A stretch of DNA of 64,000 nt from Cryptomeria japonica (lineage: Eukaryota > Streptophyta > Pinopsida > Cupressales > Cupressaceae). The DNA is taken from contig NC_081405.1 of the NCBI RefSeq assembly GCF_030272615.1, forward strand, positions 608,084,677 through 608,148,676, in the 5' to 3' direction. This document shows positions 1 through 10,799 of this stretch, in pieces (positions within the stretch are counted from its first letter, which is position 1; the number at the start of each line of letters is the position of its first letter). The notes beneath the pieces were generated by a model, which was not told the DNA's origin, ran no database searches, and was given only the letters and a program-made list of their open reading frames with translations. Made by a program: the position numbers and the translations under genes.

Positions 1-1571
1 AGAAGGGAAAACTGGGGTTGAAGAACCTCAAAATATAAGGGATTTCTCTAGCTACCAAATGGATCTTTAATGATCTTGAAGGGAAAGAACCATGTAAGGT
101 TTTAATAAAAAATAACATAAAGCTTATTGTTCCTAAGAAAGACAAGGGCTAGAAAATGCTCCCATTTAGTGACCTCATGACTAGCAATTTCCTTGTCTCC
201 TCGACTGGTTCTAATATTTTCAAGGCAATATGGAATGCTTGGGAACTCGCTAGAAAATTGATCTCTAATAGTAGGATTCTTAGCAATGATTTATATATTT
301 GTAGTGAAAGATATATCTAGTGGAATTTATTTTACAAGGGTAGACCTCTAGCTGCCACTAAGGATGCTCTACCAAAAGTTAAAAATTTGGTTGTTTCAAT
401 AATATAATTTCTAATATTCAATAACCTCTTGGTTTGAGCTCTCTTAGAAATTTTAGTTTGCTACATCCAATTGGAGGACATACTCCATGTTAAAGGAGCC
501 TCCTCTCACTCTCCATCTCCCTAAGCCGTGTGCTATGGATGAAGATAGATATTGTTCCTTTACCTAGGTGGATGACACTCTGCTGATGAGGACCAAAGCT
601 AAGATGATCTATGATTCTTTATGCTATAATTCTTATTTGATTATGCATGTTAACTTTATGTGGTAAATGGATTGCATTATTATGGATTAGCAAAAATAAA
701 TTACTTGGTAATGGGGCAGTGATATTGCTCCTAAAAATAAAGGCTTCATTGGCTCTTTATTCTTTATAGGCTCCCCTTTAAGAATAACCAACATGACATT
801 TTTATTTATAATATATGTAGGGTAGCTAAATCTAACATGCATATCTTTTTGGATTGTATTACTGCTTAAGAATTCTAGAACTTATTTGGGATTAAATTTT
901 CATTATGGATCAATTTTCTTTTTTATTAAAGATCAAACAAGTTTTGGAAACCCCTTACAACAAGTTTTGAACACACCTAAAATCCTAGGATTTTGCATGG
1001 ATCTAGAACCCAAAGAATAACATTGCCAAAAGATTCAACATAGACTACCAACAATCCAACCTCAACCTAACAATTAAGAATGATCATTGAAGAACCAACT
1101 AAGAAAAGGAGGCCAAAGCCATCGTATAAAAAACTCACACAACACTGAAAGATGCCAATAAAATAAAATTCAAGAGTTTTATCAAGGCTCCCTTAACCTT
1201 CACCAGATAGCAAGGGTTTTTCCAGGCACCCATAACTTTAACATTGGGTTTTAACAAGGATCCTAAAACCATACCATCTAGAGTCTTCAAGAGAAGCATA
1301 AGGAAACAATCTAGAACTAGAGGGTTTTGAAAGGCTCCCAAAACCATCAAGTTGAAACCAATAAAGACAATCTATTTGAAATTTATCTCCCTACCATCAT
1401 AACTCCTTTCCACCTCAATATGAAGAAGACCCACCTCAATAGGAATTGAATGGAAATAGACTACCAGCTAGACCAACCAAACACCCTTCAACCTTACCAA
1501 GAAACACTTCCTATCTTCTCCAACAATAACCATCTTCACCTCAATAGAAGATAGCTCGAGCTCAATAGAAA
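1..1571 (+). mobile_element. 3' part of an L1-like LINE (copy A)
   Basis: This stretch is a close copy, in the same orientation, of 5772-7342. The match starts at the window edge with agaagggaaaact and stops near 1571 after a run of cctcaatag(a/g)a motifs. It holds the region between RT and zf-RVT, the zinc-finger remnant (FLDC near 850) and the 3' non-coding tail. It has no long open frame and many stops. Identification as a LINE rests on copy B, which carries the endonuclease and reverse transcriptase domains upstream. Whether a complete element lies left of the window cannot be seen. Confidence 0.75.
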
Positions 1572-1861
1572 ACTCCTGCATTGCTTGATTGTTATTTATT
1601 TCAATAAAAAAATGAATATTAGTTGAAAAATATTTTCTTAAAGATACATATCAGTTGTTTTTTTAATTTCCACTAAATGTTTTGGGATGTTACATATTCT
1701 ATTAGAGCTACCAAGTTCGATAGTGAACCTTAGTCTCGCCATGAAAAAAATTGAGTAGAAACTTAACATACACTATTGTGCTTCAGAGGGTGCGATTGTG
1801 ACGAACAACTTGGAAGAAAGTTTGAAACCCCTTATGGGTTCACCTTTGGAATCTTTGTCTC

Positions 1862-2095
1862 ATGCATGACTATAGATTTTTTTCATTTCCCTCAGATACA
1901 AAGACAATGGTTGAGGTGATTGACCAGCTTCGAAGAGAAAGACGTGATTGGACAATTGCCAACAAAGAAGCATTCAAGGCATCCATTTTGAAGAAACTTG
2001 GAATCAAAACTAAACCTAACCTTAAGAAACCACCTGAGAAGGGTAAAACCACTATTGAGCCTATCAAACAGCATGCAAATTCTCTCCATTATTAA
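1862..2095 (+). CDS. unrecognised short reading frame, 77 aa
   Basis: A 77-codon frame with an ordinary, charged composition. It is rich in Lys, Arg and Glu with a KKPPEKGK tract in its second half. I do not recognise a family. The sequence just upstream (1700-1860) can be read open in short pieces in other frames, so this may be the tail of a decayed transposon gag or a host gene fragment. No promoter or splice signal was convincing. It may also be chance. Confidence 0.15.
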   Translation: MHDYRFFSFPSDTKTMVEVIDQLRRERRDWTIANKEAFKASILKKLGIKTKPNLKKPPEKGKTTIEPIKQHANSLHY

Positions 2096-2721
2096 GAGGA
2101 ATCCATCAGATGAAGTGATAGCGACTCCTAAATGAGAGTCTACAAATTTTTTAACTATTATGATTGTAATCCGTTCTGGATTGTAAACTCTATTTTTGAA
2201 ATATGCTCTTATTATATATGTATATATAAGTAAAAGTTGGAATTGATCTAATAAGCTTAAATTAATTTTGTTCAAATAGGAAAAACATCCATGACATGAA
2301 CAATTCCACAAATAATTTAGGAGATTCTGAAGACTATGAATCTTTTTTTGTTTATAAATAGTTAAAAAAATTGATTCTTAATTTAGTTAAAATATTAAGT
2401 AATACATTGTTACTTGATGCAAAATACCGTGTTCAAATTTCTGTTTAATTTCTATTGAATGTTTTAATGAATTACATTTGAATTTTCTTCAATGCATATG
2501 AAATGTTTTATTAAATTATGTTCAAATTTTTCTCAATTACTATTACATACTTTACTATGACTATTAAGTGTTCGATTGTTTATTTTATGCATATTTTATA
2601 TTACTAAATGTTAATATTTTTTAATTTTACGTTGTAACTATTTATGGATATTTTTATTCTCATAATTCTAAAATACTAACTTCAGTTTTATGTTATTTAT
2701 ATTTAGCAAATAATCAAAACC

Positions 2722-3125
2722 ATGGATGTTTCTAGAAATGCATCAGAAATTGTTGTTGCAAGCCTAGATGTATCTGTGAATTCAAATGAATTCATTGAGA
2801 ACCATATTGAGAAATGTGTGAGAATAGTTTTGGAGTGTTAAAACAAAACTGTCAAAGGATAAATGAAAACACAACCTTAATGATTGATTATGTTAAAGAA
2901 TTGGAAATATTAATGGAAGATGTTGCGAAAAAAGTTAAGGAAGTTTACGCAATAGCATCAAAATTTCCATATTGTTTAAAAGAAATATATTGTGATCATT
3001 ATGAAAACACGGATCGAGATACCATCCTCATCATTGAAGAATTTGTTATCTATTTACATCATTACAATAAAGTATTATTTGTTCAGTTACTTCTTGGGTG
3101 GCCCTTAATAATTCTTAAATATTGA
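2722..3125 (+). pseudogene. unrecognised helical protein remnant, two overlapping frames
   Basis: A frame starts at ATG 2722 (MDVSRNASEIVVASLD) and runs 39 codons. A second frame from 2814 to 3125 overlaps it and encodes 103 aa. The second protein looks helical: residues 20-50 have heptad-like hydrophobic spacing (MIDYVKELEILMEDVAKKV), followed by a segment with Cys, His and Tyr. Codon-like composition across both frames suggests one ancestral coding region broken by a frameshift near 2815-2838. I do not recognise the family, and it does not resemble the LINE proteins nearby. Confidence 0.3.
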
Positions 3126-3540
3126 AGTTTTTTGTAGTTCAAAGGACATGGATGTATATTTGAAAACAAAAGTTTGTATTACTTAAGGATGAGATATTTA
3201 ATTCTACCAATAAATAATTTTATGCAAAACTAGTGTTATTTATCTTTCATAGAAAATATATTTTTTAATATTATTTTTCATACACGTGGTTTTCTAAAAT
3301 TTGTCACATTAAGTATATTTTACAAGTGAATGTGTTGTAAATATATAAAAGATAATTCTCAAAAAGTTTACAAAAATTTTATGCATTTTCTCCACCAATA
3401 AATTTAAGTTTCAAATGATTCAAAAAATGTTGTATTAATAAGGCTCATGTATATAATAATAATTGTCACAATAGATAATAATTTCATTTCTAATATTAAT
3501 TGTTCAATATTTTGGAAATATCTATACCCTCATGGATGTT

Positions 3541-3870
3541 CCCTGGATTGTTGGGGGTGATTTTAACATGATTGAATGCCCAAAAGACAAGCTAGGTGGC
3601 CTTAACCTAAAATGGAAGGATGGGGAGAAATTTCACTAGGCTAGGTTGAAGAATAAACTCAGGTTATTTGATCCTCTAGAAGGTCTAAAGGAGTATGCTG
3701 ATTTATGGTATACATGGTGCAACTTCCAACAAGGGGGAAAAGTAATACATTGTAGGTTGGATAGGTTTTATGTAAATACAGATTTCTTCTCCTTCAAGCA
3801 AGAGGATAACAGAACTATAGTGAAGGTATGTCCATTCAGCCGCTCAGATCACTATCCAATTATTGCATAG
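3541..3870 (+). pseudogene. LINE endonuclease (EEP/APE-like), C-terminal half
   Basis: The conserved blocks GGDFN (about 3556) and SDHYPI (about 3845) of the exonuclease-endonuclease-phosphatase fold are readable in one frame. The N-terminal half, with the catalytic QE motif, is absent because of 5' truncation. One in-frame TAG (about 3637) interrupts it. In intact elements this domain nicks the target DNA to prime reverse transcription. Here it is a relic continuous with the RT frame downstream. Confidence 0.8.
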
Positions 3871-4059
3871 ATTATATTAAAGTATAATTCTACCTCGCCT
3901 TTTGTGAGGGAGGGAAAATTTATCCTTAATTACAGTTTATCAGAGGATCAGGATATTAGGAATGATATCTACATGATTAGGAAAATAAATAAATGGGATT
4001 GTCACACCCTATTTTTCATTGATAAATGGAGCATAAATGTTGAGAGTTAGAAGAACCTT

Positions 4060-5648
4060 TTACAAACACTTGGTAAGCATAAAGCCAAAGATGGTAGGAA
4101 ACTAGAAAGGGATTTAGGGGATAATCTACAAGTGATGAAAGCCCAGAACCAAAATGACCTCGCCAATCCATTGATTTTTCACTCTCTATCTCATACCATG
4201 GACATGGTAAGAAACATTCAACATAAAAAAATACAAATAATTAAATAGACAACTAGAATAAATTAGTTGCACCATGGAGATAAAGGCTCCAAATTCTTCT
4301 TTAATATGTTGAGATAGAAGGAATACAAGGAAATAATTGAAAGAATCGGGGAAAATGGTAAGTAGCTGGTGGAAATTGAGGATATTAAAGCCATTTTTTT
4401 TCTCTACTACTAGAAGTTATTCACCTTTGAAGGTAATTCTCCCTCTAGTCTCTCTACTGGTGATAAATGTAAGGTTTTCATCTGAGAAAGGATCTCAGAT
4501 AAAGAGGTTGGATCTCTCAATAAACATCTTTCAATTGAAGAAATTCATAAGGCCATTAGTTCCCTTAAAAATGATAAGGCCATGAGCTTTGATGGATTTT
4601 CTATTGAGTTTTACAAAGGAGTTAAGGATTTTTTTAACGAGGACTTGTTGGAGATATATGAGGAAGCTCTAGCTAGAGGTACCTTAGGCACTGAAATTAA
4701 TAAAGGGGTGGTTAAAATCCTCCCTAATGATGGAGACAAATCTCTTATTAAAAATCAGAGGCCAATAAGTTTGTTGAATGTTTCATACAAAATAATTTCC
4801 AAGATTATTACTATTAGAATTGTGTATATTCTGCCAACTTTGTAGGCAATACTCAAACTTGTTTTATTATGGAAAGATATATTATTTAGAACCTCATTAG
4901 AAGTTGGAAAGCCATGAATTGGAAAAAGTTAGCCAATGAGAATGTTGTGATGTTCCTCATTGATTATGAGAAGCCTTATGATCGAATAGAGTGAAGCTTC
5001 CTCACTATAAAGTTGGAAGCTTTTGAATTCCAAAATGAATTTTGTAGAGTGGTTAGGATCCTTCTTAATGAAACCTCTGGACAACTTGAGGTTAATTATT
5101 CCCATACTAAATCCCTCAGGATGAGAAGATCTATTAGGAAAGGATGCTCACTGTCTCCTAGCTCATTTTCTATTGCCTCTGATGCTATTTACTATCCGCT
5201 TAAAGAATCTTCCTTGTTGCCAAGGATTAAAGGCATTTCTTTACCTAATAAAGTGGATCTAATTAATACCCAATTTGCAGATGATACAACCCTTTCTCTA
5301 TAGCTTGAGGAGGTCAATATGGACTCCTTAATGTTAAAACTTAATGTGTTTTGTGAGTCCTCGGGGGCCAAAATATCAATATCCAAATCCACACTTCTTG
5401 GATGGGATGATGCCTGTCCCACATGGCTTAATAAGTATAATTATAAATGGGGATGTCCCTCCAAGAAAGTTAGATACTTGGGCATCTCCTTCTCTATTAA
5501 CCCATATCTAAAAGAAATGTGGTTATGGATTAAAGGAAAATTAAACAACAAGCTTGGAAAACAGAATAAGAAATTTATTCGTCTCTTGCTAGCACAATTT
5601 AGGTTTGTCAAAAGATGCTATCTTCCTATAGCTTTTATTAAGCTTTAA
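4060..5648 (+). pseudogene. LINE reverse transcriptase remnant
   Basis: Successive RT blocks are visible: DKAMSFDGFSIEFYK (about 4575), NQRPISLLNVSYKIISK (about 4755), LIDYEKPYDRIE (about 4960, for the usual DxxKAYDRV), RRSIRKGCSLSPSSF (about 5130) and the catalytic box FADDTT (about 5276). In the fifth block Lys-Gly-Cys replaces the usual Gln-Gly-Asp/Cys. The frame changes several times and has stops, so no enzyme can be made. Blocks and order are those of the plant L1 clade. Confidence 0.88.
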
Positions 5649-6559
5649 TTTGGATGTTTAGTAACTAACATATTATTGATATTCAAAAGACCATTAGGAA
5701 TTTCCTAAGGTTTGATGGGAAAGGTAATAGGAAGTGGCACTCAATTAAATGGAGCTAGTGTTGTCTTAGTAAGAAGGGAAAACTAGAGTTGAAGAACCTC
5801 AAAATATAAGGGATTTCTATAGTTACCAAATGGATCTTTAATGATCTTGAAGGGAAAGAACCATGTAAGGTTTTAATAAAAAATAACATAAAGCTTATTG
5901 TTCCTAAGAAAGACAACGCCTAGAAAATGATCCCATTTAGTGACCTCATGACTAGCGATTTCCTTGTCTCCCTGACTAGTTCTAATATTTTCAAGGCAAA
6001 ATGGAATGCTTGGGAACTCACTAGACAATTGATATCTAATAGAAGGATTCTTAGCAATGATATAAATATTTGTAGTGAAATATCTATCGAGTGGAATTTA
6101 TTTTACAAGGGTAGTCCTCTGGCTCCCACTAAGGATGCTCTACCAAAAGTTAAATTTTTTGTTGTTTCAATAAATATCATTTCTAATATTCAATCAACCT
6201 CTTTGTTTGAGATCTCTTAGAAATTTTAGTTTCCTACATCCAATTGGAGGACATAATCCATGTTAAAGGAGCCTTCTCTCACTCTCCATCTCCCTAAGCC
6301 ATGTGTTGTGGATGTAGATAGATATTGTTCCTTCACCTGGGTGGATGTCACTTTGCTCATGACTACAAAAGCTAAGATGATCTATGATTATTTATGCTAT
6401 AATTTTGATTTGATTATGCATGTTAATTTTACATGGTAAATGGATTGTATTAATAAGGATTAGCAAAAATAAATTACTTGGTTATGGGGTAGTGATATTG
6501 CTTCTAAAAATAAAGGCTTCATTGGCTTTTTATTCTTCATAGGCTCCCCTTTAAGAATA

Positions 6560-6690
6560 ACCAGCATGATATTGATATTTGTAGTATATCTAGGGTATCT
6601 AAATCTAACATCCATATCTTTTTGGATTGCATTGTTGCTTAAGAATTCTAGAACTTATTTGGGATTAACTTTTCATTATGGATCAAACAA
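6560..6690 (+). pseudogene. LINE zf-RVT remnant
   Basis: The frame reads SRVSKSNIHIFLDCIVA, matching the H-x-F-x-x-C half of the zinc-binding domain that follows RT in plant LINEs. The first Cys pair is largely lost (one Cys survives in copy A). An in-frame TAA follows. A short 94-codon frame from 6566 to 6850 in another phase is a shadow of this region. Confidence 0.5.
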
Positions 6691-6929
6691 TTTATTGATT
6701 AAGGATCAAGCAAGTTTTGGAAACCCCTTACAACAAGTTTTGAAGGTACCTAAAATCCTTGGATTTTGTATGGATCTAGAACCCAAAGAAGAACGTTGCC
6801 AAAGGATTCAACATAGATTACCAACAGCTCAAATGCAGCCTAACAATTAGGAATGATCATTGAAGAACCAACTAAGAAAAGGAGGTGAAAGCCATCCTAT
6901 AAAAAACTCATACAACACCAAAATATGCT

Positions 6930-7342
6930 AATAAAATAAAATCCAAGGGTTTTATTAAGGCTCCCTTAACCTTCACTAGATACCAATGGTTTTTCTAGGC
7001 ACCCATAACTTTAACATTGGGTTTTAATAAGGATCCTAAAGCCATACCATCTAGAGTCTTGAAGAGAAGAATAAGGAAACAATCTAGAACCACAGGGTTT
7101 TGAAAGGCTCCCAAAACCATCAAGTTGAAACCAACAAAGAGAATCCAGTTGAAAGTTAGCTCCCTACCATCATAAATCCTTTCCATCTCAATATGAAGAA
7201 GACCCACCTCAATAGGAATTGAATGAAAACATACCACCAGCTAGACCAACCAAGCACCCTTCAACCTCACCAAGAAACACTTCCTATCTTCTCCAACAAT
7301 AACCATCTTCACCTCAATAGAAGATAGCTCCACCTCAATAGG
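6930..7342 (+). repeat. imperfect internal repeats in the LINE 3' tail
   Basis: Two families of short repeats are seen in both LINE copies. One is a gggtttt(a/g)..aaggctccc..aacc motif recurring about every 45-70 bases (near 6946, 7020 and 7095 in copy B; near 1165, 1250 and 1325 in copy A). The other is cacctcaata(g/t)gaag, repeated about five times between 7180 and 7342. They lie in non-coding sequence downstream of zf-RVT. Confidence 0.55.
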
Positions 7343-9440
7343 AAGATCCAAAAAAGACCAAAGATGTTGACATTGATAAACAAACTAGCCCAATCAGGCA
7401 CTCTCCACATTAATACAAGAGACCAAATCCAAGACTACACAATTGGAAAATCAAGTGCCGTTCTAAGATGCAACACCATCAAGAAGAGTAGACCTCCATA
7501 GGGATTTTGAGAAGAGCTAAAGAAGCAAATACATGAGAAAAAATGCCTGTGTGAAAATGGACATGGGAACTAAACTATGATTCCTAAGAAAGGAAGCATG
7601 GGGGTCAAAGGGAAACCCCACCACAAAGAAACCCCATAACAATCCCTCCAACGAATAGTGTTGAAAAAGGCCAACAAACTCTTATAGATCAAGAAGACCA
7701 CACCACACCAAACAATACTTAGTGTGGAGGTATAAAGGTGGAATGAGGGCTAGAGACAATAGATTGAAGACAAACATACCTCAAGCATGGTTGAACCACA
7801 TCCAGGATATAAACATGGGCCCAAAAACCCACATAGGACCACTTGAAATGGGACACACATTGGAGTGAAGAATCCAAAGGATCATTCTACAAATCCAACA
7901 TGACATCATATCAGTATCCATAAGAAAGCATGGGTTAGATCATAACAATAGAAAATGATAGAAGAAAAGGCTCTAAAGAAAAATTAATGACCAAATATAA
8001 AAATAGGAGGTGAGAGCGATGAGCATCCACTACCAAATAGGGGACCAAAGGAAGATTTAACATCAAGTAAATCCCACAACTAGTCCACACCAAAAGAGAG
8101 GAGGCAGGCCAAACCCACCTCATCCTCATAGCCATCTTCATCATCCTCATTTGCCTCTCCTACAACATCTTCCTTGCCCAAAACCCTAACCCTTGAACCA
8201 CTTCCACTATCACTCCAGCTCCCGCTCATTTTGTTATAATGTATCATGATGTTGTTATTGGTCACATTTAGAGGCTTAAAAAAGGACTACAATTTATTTT
8301 GGTTCCTTTTATCTTTTGCAATTCTTCAGATTATTTGAAATATTGGGAATGAGGAAAAGGATCATGGTAAGGATAGGTTTCTTACTAGGTCTCTAAGGAG
8401 ACTCATTTTTTCACAATGTTGACTTGTAGGTTTCCATTGTTATGAGGCTCACAAGAAGGAAGTTTGAGAGGTTCGTTGAAGATAGGACAACTAGAGTATA
8501 TATGTCTGAACTATCACATGGATACACTTGGTCCAAATTTAACATCGAGAGAACCTTATTTGTCAATGCATTGGAAACTTTCATAAACAAGATCAATGAA
8601 GGAAGGAATATTGAAAGGCAATAGTAGGCCCAATTAGTGGCAATGGGAGCAATACTAGTGAATAGTAACATGACCATTATATGAATGGAGGGTCCTCTTG
8701 GTTCAACCTCCTGGATTGATCTGTAGAAGCCTTTGGTAGTTCTTTTTTTTCTTAGTCATGGTCGTGGCAGTCTTTTTTAGTCTGTTTTCAGTTATGGTTC
8801 ACTCTTGTTTATATGTCCACAACATAGGGTCCATCTTGTATAATACATGGGGTAAATTTTATATTTGACTCGTTCACAAGATTATCTTTGTACGTACTAT
8901 TGTATCTTTTTTAGACTGATATCTCTAGTACTGGGCATATGGTTATGAGGACACGAGTCCTCTCTACTACAAATTTTAATTGTAAATAGTTTATCCCTTA
9001 TACTTAATACCAAAATAAAATAAAATTATCTAACAGATATTTATTGCATCTCATCTAAAGTTTCTCAATATATTTTTACAGTATCTGTGATATTATTGGA
9101 TTTTAAGATATATAGAAAACAAGTCGATGGTATAGAAGGTTCTTTGGGGTACCATACACTATGCTAGTGTTAACATAATCATTTCAAGCCATGTAAATGG
9201 TCTTAAGAATAATTAAAGATTCATTATTGAAGTATTTTTTCATAATATTCTTCTAATAGAATAACTATTTATAAAATAGATCAATGGTGATAGTTTTGAT
9301 TAAGTAAATCAGTAAGGGTCCAATTATGTAAGCATAATAGTCATCAAGGCAATGGAGACATTTCATAAGGAGTGAAACAACAAAAAATATAACTTTTAAC
9401 CAAAGCTAAGAACCAATGAGAAACAAGGGTCCATACCCTA
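7343..9440. other. unassigned sequence with two short open frames
   Basis: No family recognised. On the minus strand a 49-codon frame starts at 8230 (MSGSWSDSGSGSRVRVLGKE) and continues into an acidic stretch (NEDDEDGYEDE); it looks like a low-complexity protein start and is followed by stops. On the plus strand 8442-8624 encodes 60 aa, basic at the start (MRLTRRKFERFVEDRTTR), also unrecognised. The remainder is AT-rich. Confidence 0.35.
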
Positions 9441-9457
9441 GAAAGAGAAATACAATT

Positions 9458-10790
9458 TCAAAAAAGATGAAAAAGGGGGAGAAGAGGAAATAGTATCTTT
9501 CCTCTGTATGTTGACAATAGTCCAAGATAGAGTATCTTTAAAAATCCCTTGAAGAAGGGAAAGAAGAGGAGGGTGTCCCCACTTTGGGAGACCAACCAAA
9601 ATGGGGAAATAAAGAAGGAGAGGTAGATAATGTTAGCAACCCCCAAAGAAGGAGCAAATTTAGGAGAGAAACTGAGAGAGATCACTCAAAGGAAGGAGCC
9701 ATAGGCGGAACCCATGAGGGGACAATTGGCTCTCCATAAAATAACTCCTTATAATCCTAGGAAGAAACATACACAAATAGATTGTCAACCATTAAGAAAT
9801 CATGGGAAGCATTCTTCCACCAAGTAGAAGGTCCATTCTGATGACCCAAAGAGCAAGCTAGAGCCAAATGTCTAATACAAAAGCAATAGTGAGAGTTGAA
9901 AGGGACACAATCCTCATAGTCTAAAGGTTGATATCAAGGCCAATCACCAACCATCAAAACTACCTCACTAAGAAGAGGAAAAGAGATATGAAAATCCACC
10001 AAGAAATGAGCATATGTAAAGTTCCCTATTTTAGAAGTCGACTCATCAACCTTCAAGAAGGAACCAAGAGTGTTACCAGTTGTTTTGTAAAAAGACATCT
10101 CTAAAAACTAGAGGGGAAGATTAGGAATCTTAACCCATATTAGACATACATTAAGCCACTCAAAAAGAGGGTTAAAAGAAGGAGACCAAGGCTTAAAGGA
10201 AAGAGGAGGATGTTCTCCCCAAGTAAACACTTTGTCTAGCACGAAATTCCTCTTGAAAATTTGTAAACCAGAGCATTGTTCAAGTCGAACTCCTCATTTT
10301 CCACCACATCATTCCCACATAACACCATAGGGGGGACTTACCACAAAGATGAGGATGGTGAAAACCACGAGGAGGAGAATTAATAGATTGATAGATATAG
10401 ATGAAACCCTTAGTAGCTTTACTAGGACCCAAGGGAATAGATGCCACAAGCCTAGCACTAGAGGGACAATTAGGCACAAAGAAATCAACATATGCCCTAG
10501 GACAACCCAATTGAAAACCATGACAAAGTTTAAAAAAATGCCTCACACCTAGTAGAGGAGGAACAACACAACTAAAAACTCATGAAAATGAAGAGGAGCA
10601 TAGGAAAAATCACCAAAAACCACTTGCAAATGAGGACAAAAACCATTGTACTTTTAGAAATTGCATCATCCCACACACGTACAACATAAATGAAAGTCAT
10701 TGCATATAAGGGAACAACTAGAAAAAAGCTAGGGGTAGCAACTTGGGATGCATGAGAGATAAAAAGGAGTAGCAATACTGACATTTAAAA
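9458..10790 (-). pseudogene. isolated LINE ORF1 (DUF4283-type) remnant
   Basis: Read on the minus strand, this segment gives an RNA-binding ORF1 protein of plant LINEs in broken frames. Recognisable parts are a linker with WVKIPNLPL (about 10130), the TTGNTLGSFLKVDEST block (about 10070), and LDYEDCVPF...CFCIRHLALAC (about 9920-9860), which is the zinc-knuckle region with some Cys/His lost. N-terminal fragments lie at 10280-10784 and a C-terminal frame at 9458-9685. No endonuclease or RT follows. It is related to the remnant at 35.3-36.8 kb. Confidence 0.65.
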
Positions 10791-10799
10791 AAGAAAAAA

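Larger units (their letters stand above)
1572..3520. other. AT-rich spacer between LINE copies
   Basis: No recognisable gene or repeat family. Two unrecognised reading frames, listed separately, lie in it; the rest is AT-rich non-coding sequence. Confidence 0.5.
3521..7342 (+). mobile_element. 5'-truncated L1-like LINE (copy B)
   Basis: A non-LTR retrotransposon that starts inside the endonuclease domain (PWIVGGDFNMIE at about 3550) and continues through reverse transcriptase, a degenerate zf-RVT finger and a 3' tail. No ORF1 is present upstream, so the copy is 5'-truncated, as is usual when target-primed reverse transcription stops early. Many stops and a few frame changes show it is dead. 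The last 1.57 kb repeats at 1-1571. Similarity to copy A ends near 7342; the true 3' end may lie further right. Confidence 0.85.

Noticed and set aside
1135-1350. Minus-strand frame in the LINE tail (and its homologue near 7000-7237)
   Set aside because: It is kept open by the tail repeats in both LINE copies; no motif, and the strand is opposite to the element.
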